In this document: positions 1-7,170 of the stretch, in pieces
How positions within the stretch are numbered: the stretch's first letter is position 1
Layout of the letters: each line of letters begins with the position of its first letter
Assembly: GCA_023428645.1 (NCBI GenBank)
Contig: JAEYXD010000009.1
Coordinates: 1 to 18,048 of the forward strand
Direction of reading: 5' to 3'
Origin: Pseudomonadota bacterium
GTDB taxonomy: Bacteria; Pseudomonadota; Gammaproteobacteria; Steroidobacterales; Steroidobacteraceae
DNA length: 18,048 bases
Translations under genes and position numbers: made by a program
Notes under the pieces: generated by a model
The model's input: the letters and a program-made list of their open reading frames with translations, nothing else
Databases searched by the model: none
Told to the model about the DNA's origin: nothing

Positions 1-803
1 GTGTTCCGCGCGCCGACTCCGGTGCGCTCTCTCGATTGCGCAGATTCCCGCGCCATGTCGTCGCAGATCATTCGGGCCGTTTCACGCAATGGCCGCAGGA
101 AGCGGGTGACAGCATCCGACAGCTCCATGGCGCGCGCGAAGAACACGAGTGCGAGCGAGCCATGGTGAGTGGCGCCTTCGATGAGCGGCACCGCGACCGA
201 GGAGGTCAGGCCCGGGTTCAACGAATATTGCGTGCGAGCGACGGCAGCGTAGCCGTCGGCCTTGATCTTCACGCACTCCGCCTCGAGGCGCTCGCGCTCC
301 ATGCATTCGAGCGGCGAGAGCAGCATCTTCCTCGACTCCGCATCGGCGAAGGCGAGGTACACCTTGCCGGAGGCCGACGTGAGCAACGGAACCTGCCATC
401 CCGGATAGTAGTTGTTGAACGTCAGCGTCGTGATCGAGCTCGTCGAGTCACGCACGACCATCGCCTTGCCGACCCGCGTCGCGACGGAGATCGGCCAGCC
501 GAATTTCTTCGTCAGCTCGACGATGTGAGGTCGTGCGCAAGTCACGAGCCGGTCCGAGTTCTGATAGCCGTACGACAACGTTTGGCAAAGGGCCGTCGGC
601 CGATACTTGTTGCGTCGTGAAGGATGACGCTCGATCAGCCCTTGCTCCTGCAGTGTGCGCAGGATGCGTGTGACCGTGGGGTGGGGAAGTTTCAAGTGAT
701 CGACGATTTCGGAGAGCGTCAGCGAACCGAAGCGATTGATCGCTTGCAGTACCGCGATGCCTCGGGAGACGGCCCGAATGCCGTCATTGTCTCGTGTGTT
801 CAT
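1..803 (-). CDS. IclR-family transcriptional regulator (MhpR-like), 3' end cut by the window
   Basis: Reading the minus strand from ATG at 803 gives an uninterrupted frame of 267 codons with no stop before base 1, so the C-terminus lies outside the window. Residues about 8-70 form a winged helix-turn-helix (AVSRGIAVLQAINRFGSLTL, then LPHPTVTRILRTLQEQGLIE). The following effector domain has the usual IclR landmarks, including a WPISVATRVGKAMVVRDST stretch, LTSASGKVYLAF, and VAVPLIEGATHHGSLALVFF. The WP...MVVR pattern resembles MhpR, the activator of phenylpropionate catabolism, so an aromatic or related acid ligand is possible but not shown. The cupin gene lies 91 bp upstream on the same strand, and the SDR gene beyond it is divergent; these are the natural candidate targets. 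An in-frame GTG at 842 is an alternative start. ATG 803 is preferred because it directly precedes the conserved domain. Family assignment is secure. Confidence 0.93.
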   Translation of the reverse strand, partial: MNTRDNDGIRAVSRGIAVLQAINRFGSLTLSEIVDHLKLPHPTVTRILRTLQEQGLIERHPSRRNKYRPTALCQTLSYGYQNSDRLVTCARPHIVELTKKFGWPISVATRVGKAMVVRDSTSSITTLTFNNYYPGWQVPLLTSASGKVYLAFADAESRKMLLSPLECMERERLEAECVKIKADGYAAVARTQYSLNPGLTSSVAVPLIEGATHHGSLALVFFARAMELSDAVTRFLRPLRETARMICDDMARESAQSRERTGVGARN

Positions 804-806
804 CCC

Positions 807-839
807 GTCTCGACTGAATGCATATTGTCTCGACTGAAT
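807..839. repeat. Pair of perfect 13-bp direct repeats at the IclR start
   Basis: GTCTCGACTGAAT occurs at 807-819 and again at 827-839. The two copies start exactly 20 bp apart, about two helical turns, and lie immediately 5' of the minus-strand IclR start codon at 803. The proximal copy covers the place where the ribosome-binding site should be. Same-face spacing suits a tandem regulator site, possibly autoregulatory, but no experiment or family consensus is visible here. Confidence 0.5.
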
Positions 840-894
840 CACGAAGTGCGCGACGGTGTCAACGTCTGAGTGCGCGTCGTTAAGGGACTCTCCG

Positions 895-1647
895 TCAGTA
901 TTTCACCAGGTCCCAGGGGCCGTCGTGCCACTCGAGCAAGGTGCAGCCGGTGTGCGTCACTTCATGGAAGCCATGCACGCTGCGCGCGGGATTCCAAAGA
1001 TAGGAGCCTCGCTTCATCAAGCGATCCTCGGCAGGCGCGATCTCGCCGTCGAGGCAGAATATTTCTTCGTTGACGGGATGCCAGTTCGGTCCGGGCCCGC
1101 GAAATCCCGCGGGGATTCGCAACAGGCGTGTATCCGCGCCAGTCGCTTCGTCGAGCCACAGAACGCGACGCTCGAATCCGACCAGAGGGCGTCCGGCGAT
1201 GACGGGAACGATCGGCGGGAGCGCATACATGTCATCGATCGCGATCACGTCACCGCGTCCATCGTCTGCGGAGATCGACGTTGCAACGAAGGCGTGGCCC
1301 TCGTCGAAGATCATGAGCAGCTCACTCTGCTCGACTGCCGTCAGCACCGGTAGCACGCTGCCGGCGCGCACGATCGCGAAAGCGTTCGCGGCCAAGGTTC
1401 TGCCGCCGAGATCGATGCAGCCCTGTCGCACCAGGAACTGCACTGTCGTGTCCGTGCGCAGCGGAGCGCTGCTCGTCCATGCCGCGGGCAGACTCACGAG
1501 TCCGCTGCGCAGCGTTCCGGAGCGAAGCTTACGCAGCGGCTTCAGCTGAACCGGCGCGGCGTTGCCGATGCTGAAGGACTCGGGTGCGACGTCGTCGCTG
1601 TCTATCAGCGTCGCGCCGCCGAAAACGAGAGCCTCGCTGTTCGTCAT
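895..1647 (-). CDS. Cupin-domain protein (bicupin, ChrR/DUF4437-like)
   Basis: This is a 250-residue protein starting at ATG 1647, with AGGTGA a few bases upstream as ribosome-binding site. It reads as two consecutive cupin folds. The N-terminal one (about 45-125) has no obvious metal ligands. The C-terminal one (about 150-245) carries the core motif NWHPVNEEIFCLDGEI at 188-203 and a second motif around SVHGFHEV (H225, H228). In many ChrR-type cupins the first motif is HxHxxxE; here the first histidine is Asn188, while H190 and E194/E195 remain. Metal binding is therefore plausible but altered. There is no signal peptide, so it should be cytoplasmic. It lies between the IclR gene (same strand, downstream) and a divergent SDR gene, a context typical of catabolic clusters. 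It could be a small-molecule isomerase, a dioxygenase-like enzyme or a ligand sensor. The exact reaction is unknown. Confidence 0.85.
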   Translation of the reverse strand: MTNSEALVFGGATLIDSDDVAPESFSIGNAAPVQLKPLRKLRSGTLRSGLVSLPAAWTSSAPLRTDTTVQFLVRQGCIDLGGRTLAANAFAIVRAGSVLPVLTAVEQSELLMIFDEGHAFVATSISADDGRGDVIAIDDMYALPPIVPVIAGRPLVGFERRVLWLDEATGADTRLLRIPAGFRGPGPNWHPVNEEIFCLDGEIAPAEDRLMKRGSYLWNPARSVHGFHEVTHTGCTLLEWHDGPWDLVKY

Positions 1648-1816
1648 GCGTCACCTGTAATTTCACGCGCGTGGCTTCATTGTCGATGCGTTCCGGTGCG
1701 GAGGCCAGTTGCGGATCGCGTCTTTGTTCGCCTGCCGGAAATTCTCGCGGCGCGCATGGAACATCCGTTTTTTGTTGCATTAAAGTGAGGCGAGACTCAT
1801 CAGCATCGGCAAGTCC
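1648..1816. promoter_or_regulatory. Divergent intergenic region between the cupin and double-SDR genes
   Basis: These 169 bp separate two genes transcribed in opposite directions and must hold both promoters. An AT-rich segment around 1768-1785 (TTTTTTGTTGCATTAAAG) is the best candidate for the SDR -10 area. GGAAC at 1759-1763 followed by GTTTT four bases later is a loose inverted pair of the GGAA/TTCC kind that some IclR proteins recognise. Neither element is strong enough to name with confidence. Confidence 0.35.
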
Positions 1817-3220
1817 ATGACCTTCGAGCATCAGTTTGCGGTGATCACCAATGCCAGCAGCCGTTGCGGCGTGTGGAGTGTTCAGGCGCTGGCCAGCACG
1901 GTGCGCAGCATCGTCGCGGTCGTGAAGCCTGGGACGGCGCGCGACGACCTGAAGGTGTTTTCAAACGTCGAAATCGTCGAGGCTGATCTGACGCAAGACG
2001 CTGCCTGGCAAGCGCTCTGCGCGCGGCTCGCCAACCGGCCGGGCGGTGTCGATGTAATGCTGCACGCGGCTGGGGAATGCACGCCCGCCGACGCCGTCGA
2101 GCAGGGCATCAAGGCCAACATCATCGAGCCATGGCTCGTCGCGAAGTACGCGTGTCACCTGATGCGCGGCCGCGGCGTCGTGGTCCTGCAAGCGACGCGA
2201 CCGAGTGCGGCCGGCGGCGACGCTCGACTGTTCGAAGGCGAATGGCAGGCCGTGCGAGTGGCGAGCGCCGCGGCGCTGCTCGATGCGGCAAAGCAGGGAC
2301 TTCGCCTGCGACTCAACCGGCTCGTGCTCGATCCGCGCGTGCGCGAGGCAGACTTCAAGGGCGCCGTACGCATGCTCACCGACGAGCGCAGCAGTTTCAT
2401 GACCGGCGCCGAGATCGAGCTCGATGCCATCGATGAGGCGGGCGATGCGCGTGATGATCTTGCCGACAAGACGCTGCTCGTCACCGGAGCGACGTCCGGC
2501 ATCGGCCGCGCAACGGCAATTGAATTGGGACGCCGTGGCGCTTGGGTTGCCGTCGGCGGCCGCAAGCTGCCGCAGGCGGAGCGGACGTTGTCACAAGTGA
2601 GGGAAGCGGGCGGCGACGGCATCGTCGTGCCCCTCGATGTGACGCGCGAGCAAGACTGGCGCTCGGCCGTCGACACGATCGTCGCGACGCGCGGTGCGCT
2701 CGATGGCTTGGTGAGCAATGCCGGCGAATCGCGCCATCGACATATCGCCGAGACGCCGATCGATGATCTGGATTTCCTCTTGTCCGTGAACTACAGGGCA
2801 TGTCTCTTTGGAATGCAGTATGTAGGTGAAGCGCTGCGCTCGCGCGGCGGCAGCATCGTCAACGTGACGTCCGTCGCCGGATTGCGTGCGGGTCCGGGCA
2901 ATGCCGCGTACGGTGCATCGAAGGCGGGCGCGATCGGATTGACGCGCGGGTATGCCGCTGCGGTCGAGCAGGCATTGCCACGTGTACGCATCAATGCGTT
3001 GCAGCCCGGCTTCATCTGGAGTGAAAGCGTCGTCGAAGCGCTTGGCCCCGAGGGCGCGGCGTCGTTCCGGGCGATGATCGAGCCGAAGACAGCGCTCGGT
3101 CGAGTGGGCGAGGTCGACGAGGTGGCCAGGGTCGCCGCCTTCCTGCTGTCCGATGCAGCCGCTGCGATCAGTGGTCAGACGATCAACGTTTCCGGCGGAC
3201 TCGAGCTCGCGTTCCCGTAG
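1817..3220 (+). CDS. Tandem short-chain dehydrogenase/reductase: inactive SDR half fused to an active SDR half
   Basis: The protein has 467 residues, about twice a usual SDR of roughly 250. The C-terminal half (about 215-467) is a complete classical SDR. It has the nucleotide-binding TGATSGIG at 223-230, NAG at 301-303, catalytic Ser352, the YGASK motif (Tyr365, Lys369), PGF after the active site, and the terminal GQTINVSGG. It should oxidise or reduce an alcohol/ketone with NAD(P). The N-terminal half (1-208) has the same order of segments but degenerate motifs. TNASSRCGV (11-19) replaces TGxxxGIG, HAAG (83-86) replaces NNAG, and W143QAVR147 sits where YxxxK is expected; it still ends with an SDR-like FMTGAEIELD. 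It probably serves in folding or oligomerisation. The start has only a weak ribosome-binding site, and no better in-frame start was found upstream. It is divergent from the cupin gene. Substrate unknown. Confidence 0.9.
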   Translation: MTFEHQFAVITNASSRCGVWSVQALASTVRSIVAVVKPGTARDDLKVFSNVEIVEADLTQDAAWQALCARLANRPGGVDVMLHAAGECTPADAVEQGIKANIIEPWLVAKYACHLMRGRGVVVLQATRPSAAGGDARLFEGEWQAVRVASAAALLDAAKQGLRLRLNRLVLDPRVREADFKGAVRMLTDERSSFMTGAEIELDAIDEAGDARDDLADKTLLVTGATSGIGRATAIELGRRGAWVAVGGRKLPQAERTLSQVREAGGDGIVVPLDVTREQDWRSAVDTIVATRGALDGLVSNAGESRHRHIAETPIDDLDFLLSVNYRACLFGMQYVGEALRSRGGSIVNVTSVAGLRAGPGNAAYGASKAGAIGLTRGYAAAVEQALPRVRINALQPGFIWSESVVEALGPEGAASFRAMIEPKTALGRVGEVDEVARVAAFLLSDAAAAISGQTINVSGGLELAFP

Positions 3221-3281
3221 TCCCGTTGCGCACGCTTGAACGCTGGCATACTTGCATTCCGCGAGTGCGGAGTGCATGCGA

Positions 3282-3701
3282 ATGTCCGGATGGAAAGCCT
3301 TCATGTCGTGGGGCGGTGTGGGCGTGCTATGGGGTTTCACCGCGCTGGCCATGATGTCCATCGGCATCTTGGTGTTGCCGGTGGCAATCGCGGTCACGTT
3401 CGCAGCGTCACGCCGCTTGCGGGCGTGGCCGGAAATCCTTGGACTCTGCGCCGGCCCGGTCTTCGTCCTGCAATGGTTGGCATGGCGCGCCTGGTCCCTG
3501 CCTGCATGCGATTCTCACCAGCATTCGGGCGCGGTGTTCAGTAGCGCCGGCAGGTTCTCCGTCACGCAACCTGGAGTCGAGCTTACGTTCACTGGAACGT
3601 TCGGCTGCACCAGCATGAATGCCGCGGCGTTGCTGTTGGCGGGATCGGTACTCGCGCTGGCCGCGCTCATTGCCTATCGAGCCTGCGTTTCGAGGATGTG
3701 A
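3282..3701 (+). CDS. Small hypothetical membrane protein
   Basis: I do not recognise a family. From ATG 3282 (GGAG nine bases upstream at 3269-3272) it has 139 residues; ATG 3276 is an alternative start two codons earlier. Three hydrophobic stretches look like membrane helices: WGFTALAMMSIGILVLPVAI near the N-terminus, ILGLCAGPVFVLQWLAWRAW in the middle, and AALLLAGSVLALAALIAYRA at the C-terminus. Between the second and third lies a polar loop of about 35 residues (CDSHQHSGAVFSSAGRFSV onward) with two cysteines that could pair if the loop faces the periplasm. It starts 61 bp after the SDR stop on the same strand, so read-through is possible, but a shared job is not implied. A hairpin follows its stop codon. 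Confidence 0.65.
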   Translation: MSGWKAFMSWGGVGVLWGFTALAMMSIGILVLPVAIAVTFAASRRLRAWPEILGLCAGPVFVLQWLAWRAWSLPACDSHQHSGAVFSSAGRFSVTQPGVELTFTGTFGCTSMNAAALLLAGSVLALAALIAYRACVSRM

Positions 3702-3713
3702 GCGCGTGTCGCC

Positions 3714-3734
3714 GCGACCGTTACGCGCGGTCGC
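3714..3734 (+). terminator. Possible intrinsic terminator after the membrane-protein gene
   Basis: GCGACCG (3714-3720) and CGGTCGC (3728-3734) form a perfect 7-bp stem with a 7-base loop, followed by TTT only. It sits 12 bp after the membrane-protein stop, in the gap between convergent genes. The short T-run makes it weak. Confidence 0.4.
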
Positions 3735-3795
3735 TTTCATGGGCCATCGCCTCCGTCGCCAGCGTCATGGCGAGCGCCAGCATCGTAACGTGCCG

Positions 3796-4446
3796 CTACT
3801 GACGGCGCGCCCGCATCATCTCTAGTTTGTACAACGCGAGCTCTTCGCTCACGGCCCGCGTAACGTGCTCGCGCGCCATCATCCGGCGCTTGAATGCTGC
3901 GAGCGACGGCCACGGCGAGAAATCTTCTTGCGTCGCTGCGGACCAGTTGAGGACCGTCAGCAGGTATGCATCCGCGATGCTGTACGAGCTCAGCAAGTAC
4001 TCGTGGCGAGACAATCTGCTTTCGATCACGTCGCAGCGCGGCGGGATGTTCGCCCGGGCGTATGACTTCACGCTCTCGGAGGCGTCCGGATCCAGCAGTG
4101 GGACGAAGATCGCTTTGTGCAGCTCTGTTCCGATGAAGCCCAGCCACTGCTGCAGGCGCGAGCGTTCGAAACCCGATGTGGGAGCCAACTGCAGCATCGG
4201 CGCCAGGAACTCCGCGATGTACTGCAACACCGCCGCGTTCTCAGTGAGAATCTCGCCCGACTCCGTGGCAAGCGCCGGCACCTGACCGAGCGGGTTGATC
4301 GCAAGATAATCTGAACCATCGATCAGTTTTTTCGATTTGGTTTCCACCTGCCGATACCGCGCCGCATAGCCCGCCTCATAGAAACAGATCCGGCTCGCCA
4401 GAGAACAGGCGAGCGGTGCGAAGAACAACGTCAGTGGCGAACTCAT
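3796..4446 (-). CDS. Glutathione S-transferase, beta-class-like
   Basis: This is a 216-residue protein, the normal length for bacterial GSTs. ATG 4446 has GGAG seven bases upstream. The N-terminal thioredoxin-like domain (1-82) contains APLACSLASRI, with Cys14 at the place of the catalytic cysteine in beta-class GSTs, then NPLGQVPALA with the cis-proline (Pro57), and the glutathione-contacting TEN at 68-70. The all-helical C-terminal domain (about 90-205) has the family pattern SIADAYLLTVLNW. It is expected to be cytosolic and to conjugate, or use as cofactor, glutathione on electrophilic compounds. The gene is divergent from a TetR regulator across 77 bp holding an inverted repeat, so TetR control is likely. 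No truncation or frameshift is seen. Class assignment rests on the PLACSL motif and would benefit from a tree. Confidence 0.94.
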   Translation of the reverse strand: MSSPLTLFFAPLACSLASRICFYEAGYAARYRQVETKSKKLIDGSDYLAINPLGQVPALATESGEILTENAAVLQYIAEFLAPMLQLAPTSGFERSRLQQWLGFIGTELHKAIFVPLLDPDASESVKSYARANIPPRCDVIESRLSRHEYLLSSYSIADAYLLTVLNWSAATQEDFSPWPSLAAFKRRMMAREHVTRAVSEELALYKLEMMRARRQ

Positions 4447-4461
4447 GCAGGATCTCCATTT

Positions 4462-4477
4462 TGTACGCTGTGGTACA
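4462..4477. promoter_or_regulatory. Inverted repeat, probable TetR operator in the GST/TetR gap
   Basis: TGTAC (4462-4466) and GTACA (4473-4477) are perfect inverted arms with a 6-bp centre, giving TGTACGCTGTGGTACA. It lies midway between the divergent GST (start 4446) and TetR (start 4524) genes, which is the usual place for an operator that represses both. The adjoining AT-rich bases (ACATTAATT, 4475-4483) fit a promoter core. Confidence 0.6.
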
Positions 4478-4523
4478 TTAATTGGGAGGTGACGCGCGTT
4501 CTCATGTTCAGTGAGTCATTGCA

Positions 4524-5189
4524 ATGAAGTCTCGAGGCCGGCCGCGGCAATACGACCGTGATCACGCGCTGAGACGCGCGCAGGCCAGGTTCTGGCGCAA
4601 GGGCTACTCGGCGACGTCGCTAGACGACTTGAGCGATGTCACGGACATGAACAAGCCGAGTCTCTACGCGGCTTTCGGCAACAAGCGCACGCTGTATCTC
4701 TTGACGCTCGACGACTACGCCCGCGGTTCGGTCGCGGCCATTCAATTGTCGCTCGACCGAGCCACGCCGCTGCGCGAAGGACTGCGGCGCCTGTACGACA
4801 CGGCGATTCGAACGTACGCGCCCGGCGCAGGACCCTCGCGAGGTTGCTATCTCCTTGCGACCGCGCTCACCGAGTCGCTCAGCGACCCGGCCGTACGCAC
4901 GAAGCTGGCGGAGGCGTTGCGCGCCTTCGAGCGTGAGCTCTCGAGTCGCTTCGAAGCGGCGAAGCGCGACGGAGAGCTGCCCGCGTCGGCAGACCCTGCC
5001 GCGCTCGCGCTGTTGGCGTCGGCCATGCTGCACACCTTGGCGGTACGCGCACGGGCTGGTGAATCCCGCCAGACGCTGGAGTCGATCGCGGCAACGGCGT
5101 TGGCGATGCTGTGTCCGCCCGCAACGTCCGCAAGCCCGCTGCGTGCTCGTGGGCCAGCGCGAAAGGCCGTCGAGCGACGGGTCAAATAG
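4524..5189 (+). CDS. TetR/AcrR-family transcriptional regulator
   Basis: This is a 221-residue protein. Residues 5-60 form the TetR DNA-binding domain: GRPRQYDRDHALRRAQARFW, GYSATSLDDLSDVTDMNKPS, then LYAAFGNKRTLYLLTLDDY with the recognition helix and the usual LYxxFxxK signature. The remainder is an all-helical ligand and dimer domain (SRGCYLLATALTESLSDPAV, and LALLASAMLHTLAVRARAGE). The last 20 residues are basic and low in complexity. It is divergent from the GST gene with an inverted repeat between them, so it probably represses GST and itself until an electrophile or related ligand binds. The start at 4524 is forced by an upstream in-frame stop at 4512-4514. Its nearby ribosome-binding site is weak (AGTGAG at 4510-4515). 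Its ATG overlaps the stop of a 7-codon upstream frame. Confidence 0.94.
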   Translation: MKSRGRPRQYDRDHALRRAQARFWRKGYSATSLDDLSDVTDMNKPSLYAAFGNKRTLYLLTLDDYARGSVAAIQLSLDRATPLREGLRRLYDTAIRTYAPGAGPSRGCYLLATALTESLSDPAVRTKLAEALRAFERELSSRFEAAKRDGELPASADPAALALLASAMLHTLAVRARAGESRQTLESIAATALAMLCPPATSASPLRARGPARKAVERRVK

Positions 5190-5408
5190 CGAGTTCGTTT
5201 CGAGGTGAACATGGCGGTCGAGGCACGCAGCGCCCCTTGTTCGATCGCCGCAGGCGGATGCGGCCAGGCGAGCCCGAGCGACCGCAGTTCGTCGTCGATG
5301 TCGAAACGCGTGGGCAACATGAGCGGAGTCCAGAGTGCACTTGTGCGTGGATCTGAGCAGCACTCGCTGCTCCCGCCAAGCGAATTCTCCTAACGATCGA
5401 GGTTAGCC

Positions 5409-6335
5409 ATGCTTAAACCCTCACGTTCGTCGTTGGTGCATTTGAATGCTCTGCGCGCTTTCGAAGCGGCCGCACGACGCTTGAGCTTTGCCGCGGCGGC
5501 CAGCGAGCTCAATGTGACTCCATCTGCCATCAGCCAGCAGATTCGTACGCTCGAGGAGTATCTGGACACGCCGCTCTTCATTCGCTCGAAGGTCGGCATC
5601 ACGCTGACGCCGCAGGCGCAAGATGCCTACCCCGCGATTCGCGACGGCCTCGAACAATTGACGCTTGGCTTCGAGCGACTGCGGTTCTCGCACCAAGATC
5701 GCCTTGTCACACTGACGGCTCCGCCTTCCTTTGCGTCGCAGTGGCTGTTGCCCCGAATCGACCGGTTTCGAGAACGGCATCCGGATCTGGAGATACGACT
5801 CGACGTGAGCGATCGGCTCGCGGACTTCGCGGCGGAGGGCATCGATATCGGCGTGCGCTACGGGCTCGGCGGATATGCGGGCCTCGCGAGCGACCGGCTG
5901 CTCGTCGAGCACGTCGTTCCAGTTTGCAGCCCGAAGCTGTTACCGGCGGCTGTGCCCGCGGACAAGACCTGGCTCGCTCGTCTGACGCTCATTCACGACG
6001 CGACGAGCGCGTTCGATCCGACATTTCCCACCTGGAAGCAATGGCTCCATGCCCGAGGAATGCACGATGTCGATGCGACCAGTGGGCTTCGGATCAACTC
6101 GTCCTTGTTGGCGATTCAAGCGGCGATCGAAGGGCAGGGAATCGCGCTCGCTCGCACCGTCATCGCGGAGCGCGACGTGCGAGCGGGTCGGCTCGTCACG
6201 CCATTCTCGCCACCGGAGCCTACGCGCTGCGCGTACTACGTCGTGCACCCGCCGCGTGCGCTGACTCACGCGAAGGTGCGGGCCGTGCGCGATTGGCTGT
6301 TTGCGGAAGCCGGCGCGGCCGTCCCCTTTCAATAG
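5409..6335 (+). CDS. LysR-family transcriptional regulator, GcvA-like
   Basis: This is a 308-residue protein, typical for LysR regulators. ATG 5409 follows GAGG with a 6-base gap. Residues about 9-68 are the winged helix-turn-helix (HLNALRAFEAAARRLSFAAA, then SELNVTPSAISQQIRTLEEY). The effector domain (about 95-300) opens with LTAPPSFASQWLLPRIDRF and includes GIDIGVRYGLGGYAGL, both features of the GcvA/AmpR-type branch. It also has the late signature AIEGQGIALARTVIAERDV. It precedes a run of six enzyme genes on the same strand, with 101 bp to the first. It may activate that run, although LysR genes are more often divergent from their targets. The 219 bp before it show no gene I can support. 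Inducer unknown. Confidence 0.95.
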   Translation: MLKPSRSSLVHLNALRAFEAAARRLSFAAAASELNVTPSAISQQIRTLEEYLDTPLFIRSKVGITLTPQAQDAYPAIRDGLEQLTLGFERLRFSHQDRLVTLTAPPSFASQWLLPRIDRFRERHPDLEIRLDVSDRLADFAAEGIDIGVRYGLGGYAGLASDRLLVEHVVPVCSPKLLPAAVPADKTWLARLTLIHDATSAFDPTFPTWKQWLHARGMHDVDATSGLRINSSLLAIQAAIEGQGIALARTVIAERDVRAGRLVTPFSPPEPTRCAYYVVHPPRALTHAKVRAVRDWLFAEAGAAVPFQ

Positions 6336-6436
6336 GTCGCAAGAGAATCTGTCGAAGGAGTGAAGCATTTCGCGTTTGCGGCGCTCCGTGCAAGACCGGT
6401 TGAATGCGCTGGCTCTCCCAGTACTTCAGGTGCTTC

Positions 6437-7156
6437 ATGACCGGTCACTCCACAGATTCTCAACCCACTGCTGACATCGGCATCCTCGGCACTGGCCGCA
6501 TGGGTGTTCGCCTCGCGCTGATGCTGGCCCGAGTCGGCAAGCGGGTAGTGCTCGGCTCGAGGGATCCGCAGCGCGCGGCCCGCATTGTCAAGGGATTGAA
6601 GACGTCGGGCGTGATCGCGGGCTCATACGAGCAGGCGGTGCGTCCGCCGATCGTGCTTCCTGCGGCATTCATCCGCGACGGCTTGTTCTCACTCTTGGAG
6701 GACTATCGAGCGTCGCTCGACGGCAAGATCGTCATCGATATCAGCAATCCCTTCAACGACGACTACTCCGACTTCGTGCTGCCTTGGAACACGAGCGGCG
6801 CGGAGGAATTGCAGAAGCGCTTTCCACTCGCGCGCGTCGTGGGTGCCTTCAAGAACGTTTGGTGGGAGGTATTCGACGCGCCGCATTTCGGGGAGTACGT
6901 GAGCGATGTGCTAGTGGCCGGCGACGACGCGCAGGCGAAGACAATCGTGTTCGAGCTCTGCGCCGGCACGCCATTTCGTTACATCGATGCCGGCGCTTTG
7001 AAGAATTGCCGCACGATCGAACGCCTCACGCTGCTCACCGGTGAGCTCGGGCGCCGCTACCATTATCATCCGCGCATGAACTGGCGATTGCTCGGCGAGC
7101 CCTGGCGGCTCGGATCCGCGGACAAGGACGGCATCGACCGCCTGATTGCCCGCTGA
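6437..7156 (+). CDS. NADP-binding oxidoreductase of the F420-dependent NADP reductase (Npd-like) family
   Basis: Starting at ATG 6437 (CAGG six bases upstream) the protein has 239 residues. A longer reading from ATG 6404 adds an unlikely 11-residue leader. The Rossmann motif GILGTGRMG lies near residues 16-24, and the following VVLGSRDP suggests NADP preference through the arginine. Further landmarks are KIVIDISNPFNDDYSDFVLP and ARVVGAFKNVWWEVF, which match the NPD family fold. Later DAGALKNCRTIERLTLLTGE corresponds to the C-terminal helix region of this family. Members may use coenzyme F420, but many bacterial relatives lack F420 and act as NADPH-dependent reductases on other substrates. No F420 biosynthesis genes are visible here. 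It is the first enzyme of the 6437-11105 run, 14 bp before the Old Yellow Enzyme gene, so co-transcription is likely. Confidence 0.87.
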   Translation: MTGHSTDSQPTADIGILGTGRMGVRLALMLARVGKRVVLGSRDPQRAARIVKGLKTSGVIAGSYEQAVRPPIVLPAAFIRDGLFSLLEDYRASLDGKIVIDISNPFNDDYSDFVLPWNTSGAEELQKRFPLARVVGAFKNVWWEVFDAPHFGEYVSDVLVAGDDAQAKTIVFELCAGTPFRYIDAGALKNCRTIERLTLLTGELGRRYHYHPRMNWRLLGEPWRLGSADKDGIDRLIAR

Positions 7157-7170
7157 CGAGCCTCGGTGTG

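Noticed and set aside
36..620. 194-codon plus-strand frame at the left edge
   Set aside because: It is opposite the IclR gene, whose helix-turn-helix and effector motifs on the minus strand are clear.
5190..5408. Possible small genes between TetR and LysR (plus frame from 5211 with AGGTGA; minus frame from 5320)
   Set aside because: The plus frame has a fair ribosome-binding site and the minus frame a protein-like start, but both are short, overlap each other and match no family I know. Neither can be supported.
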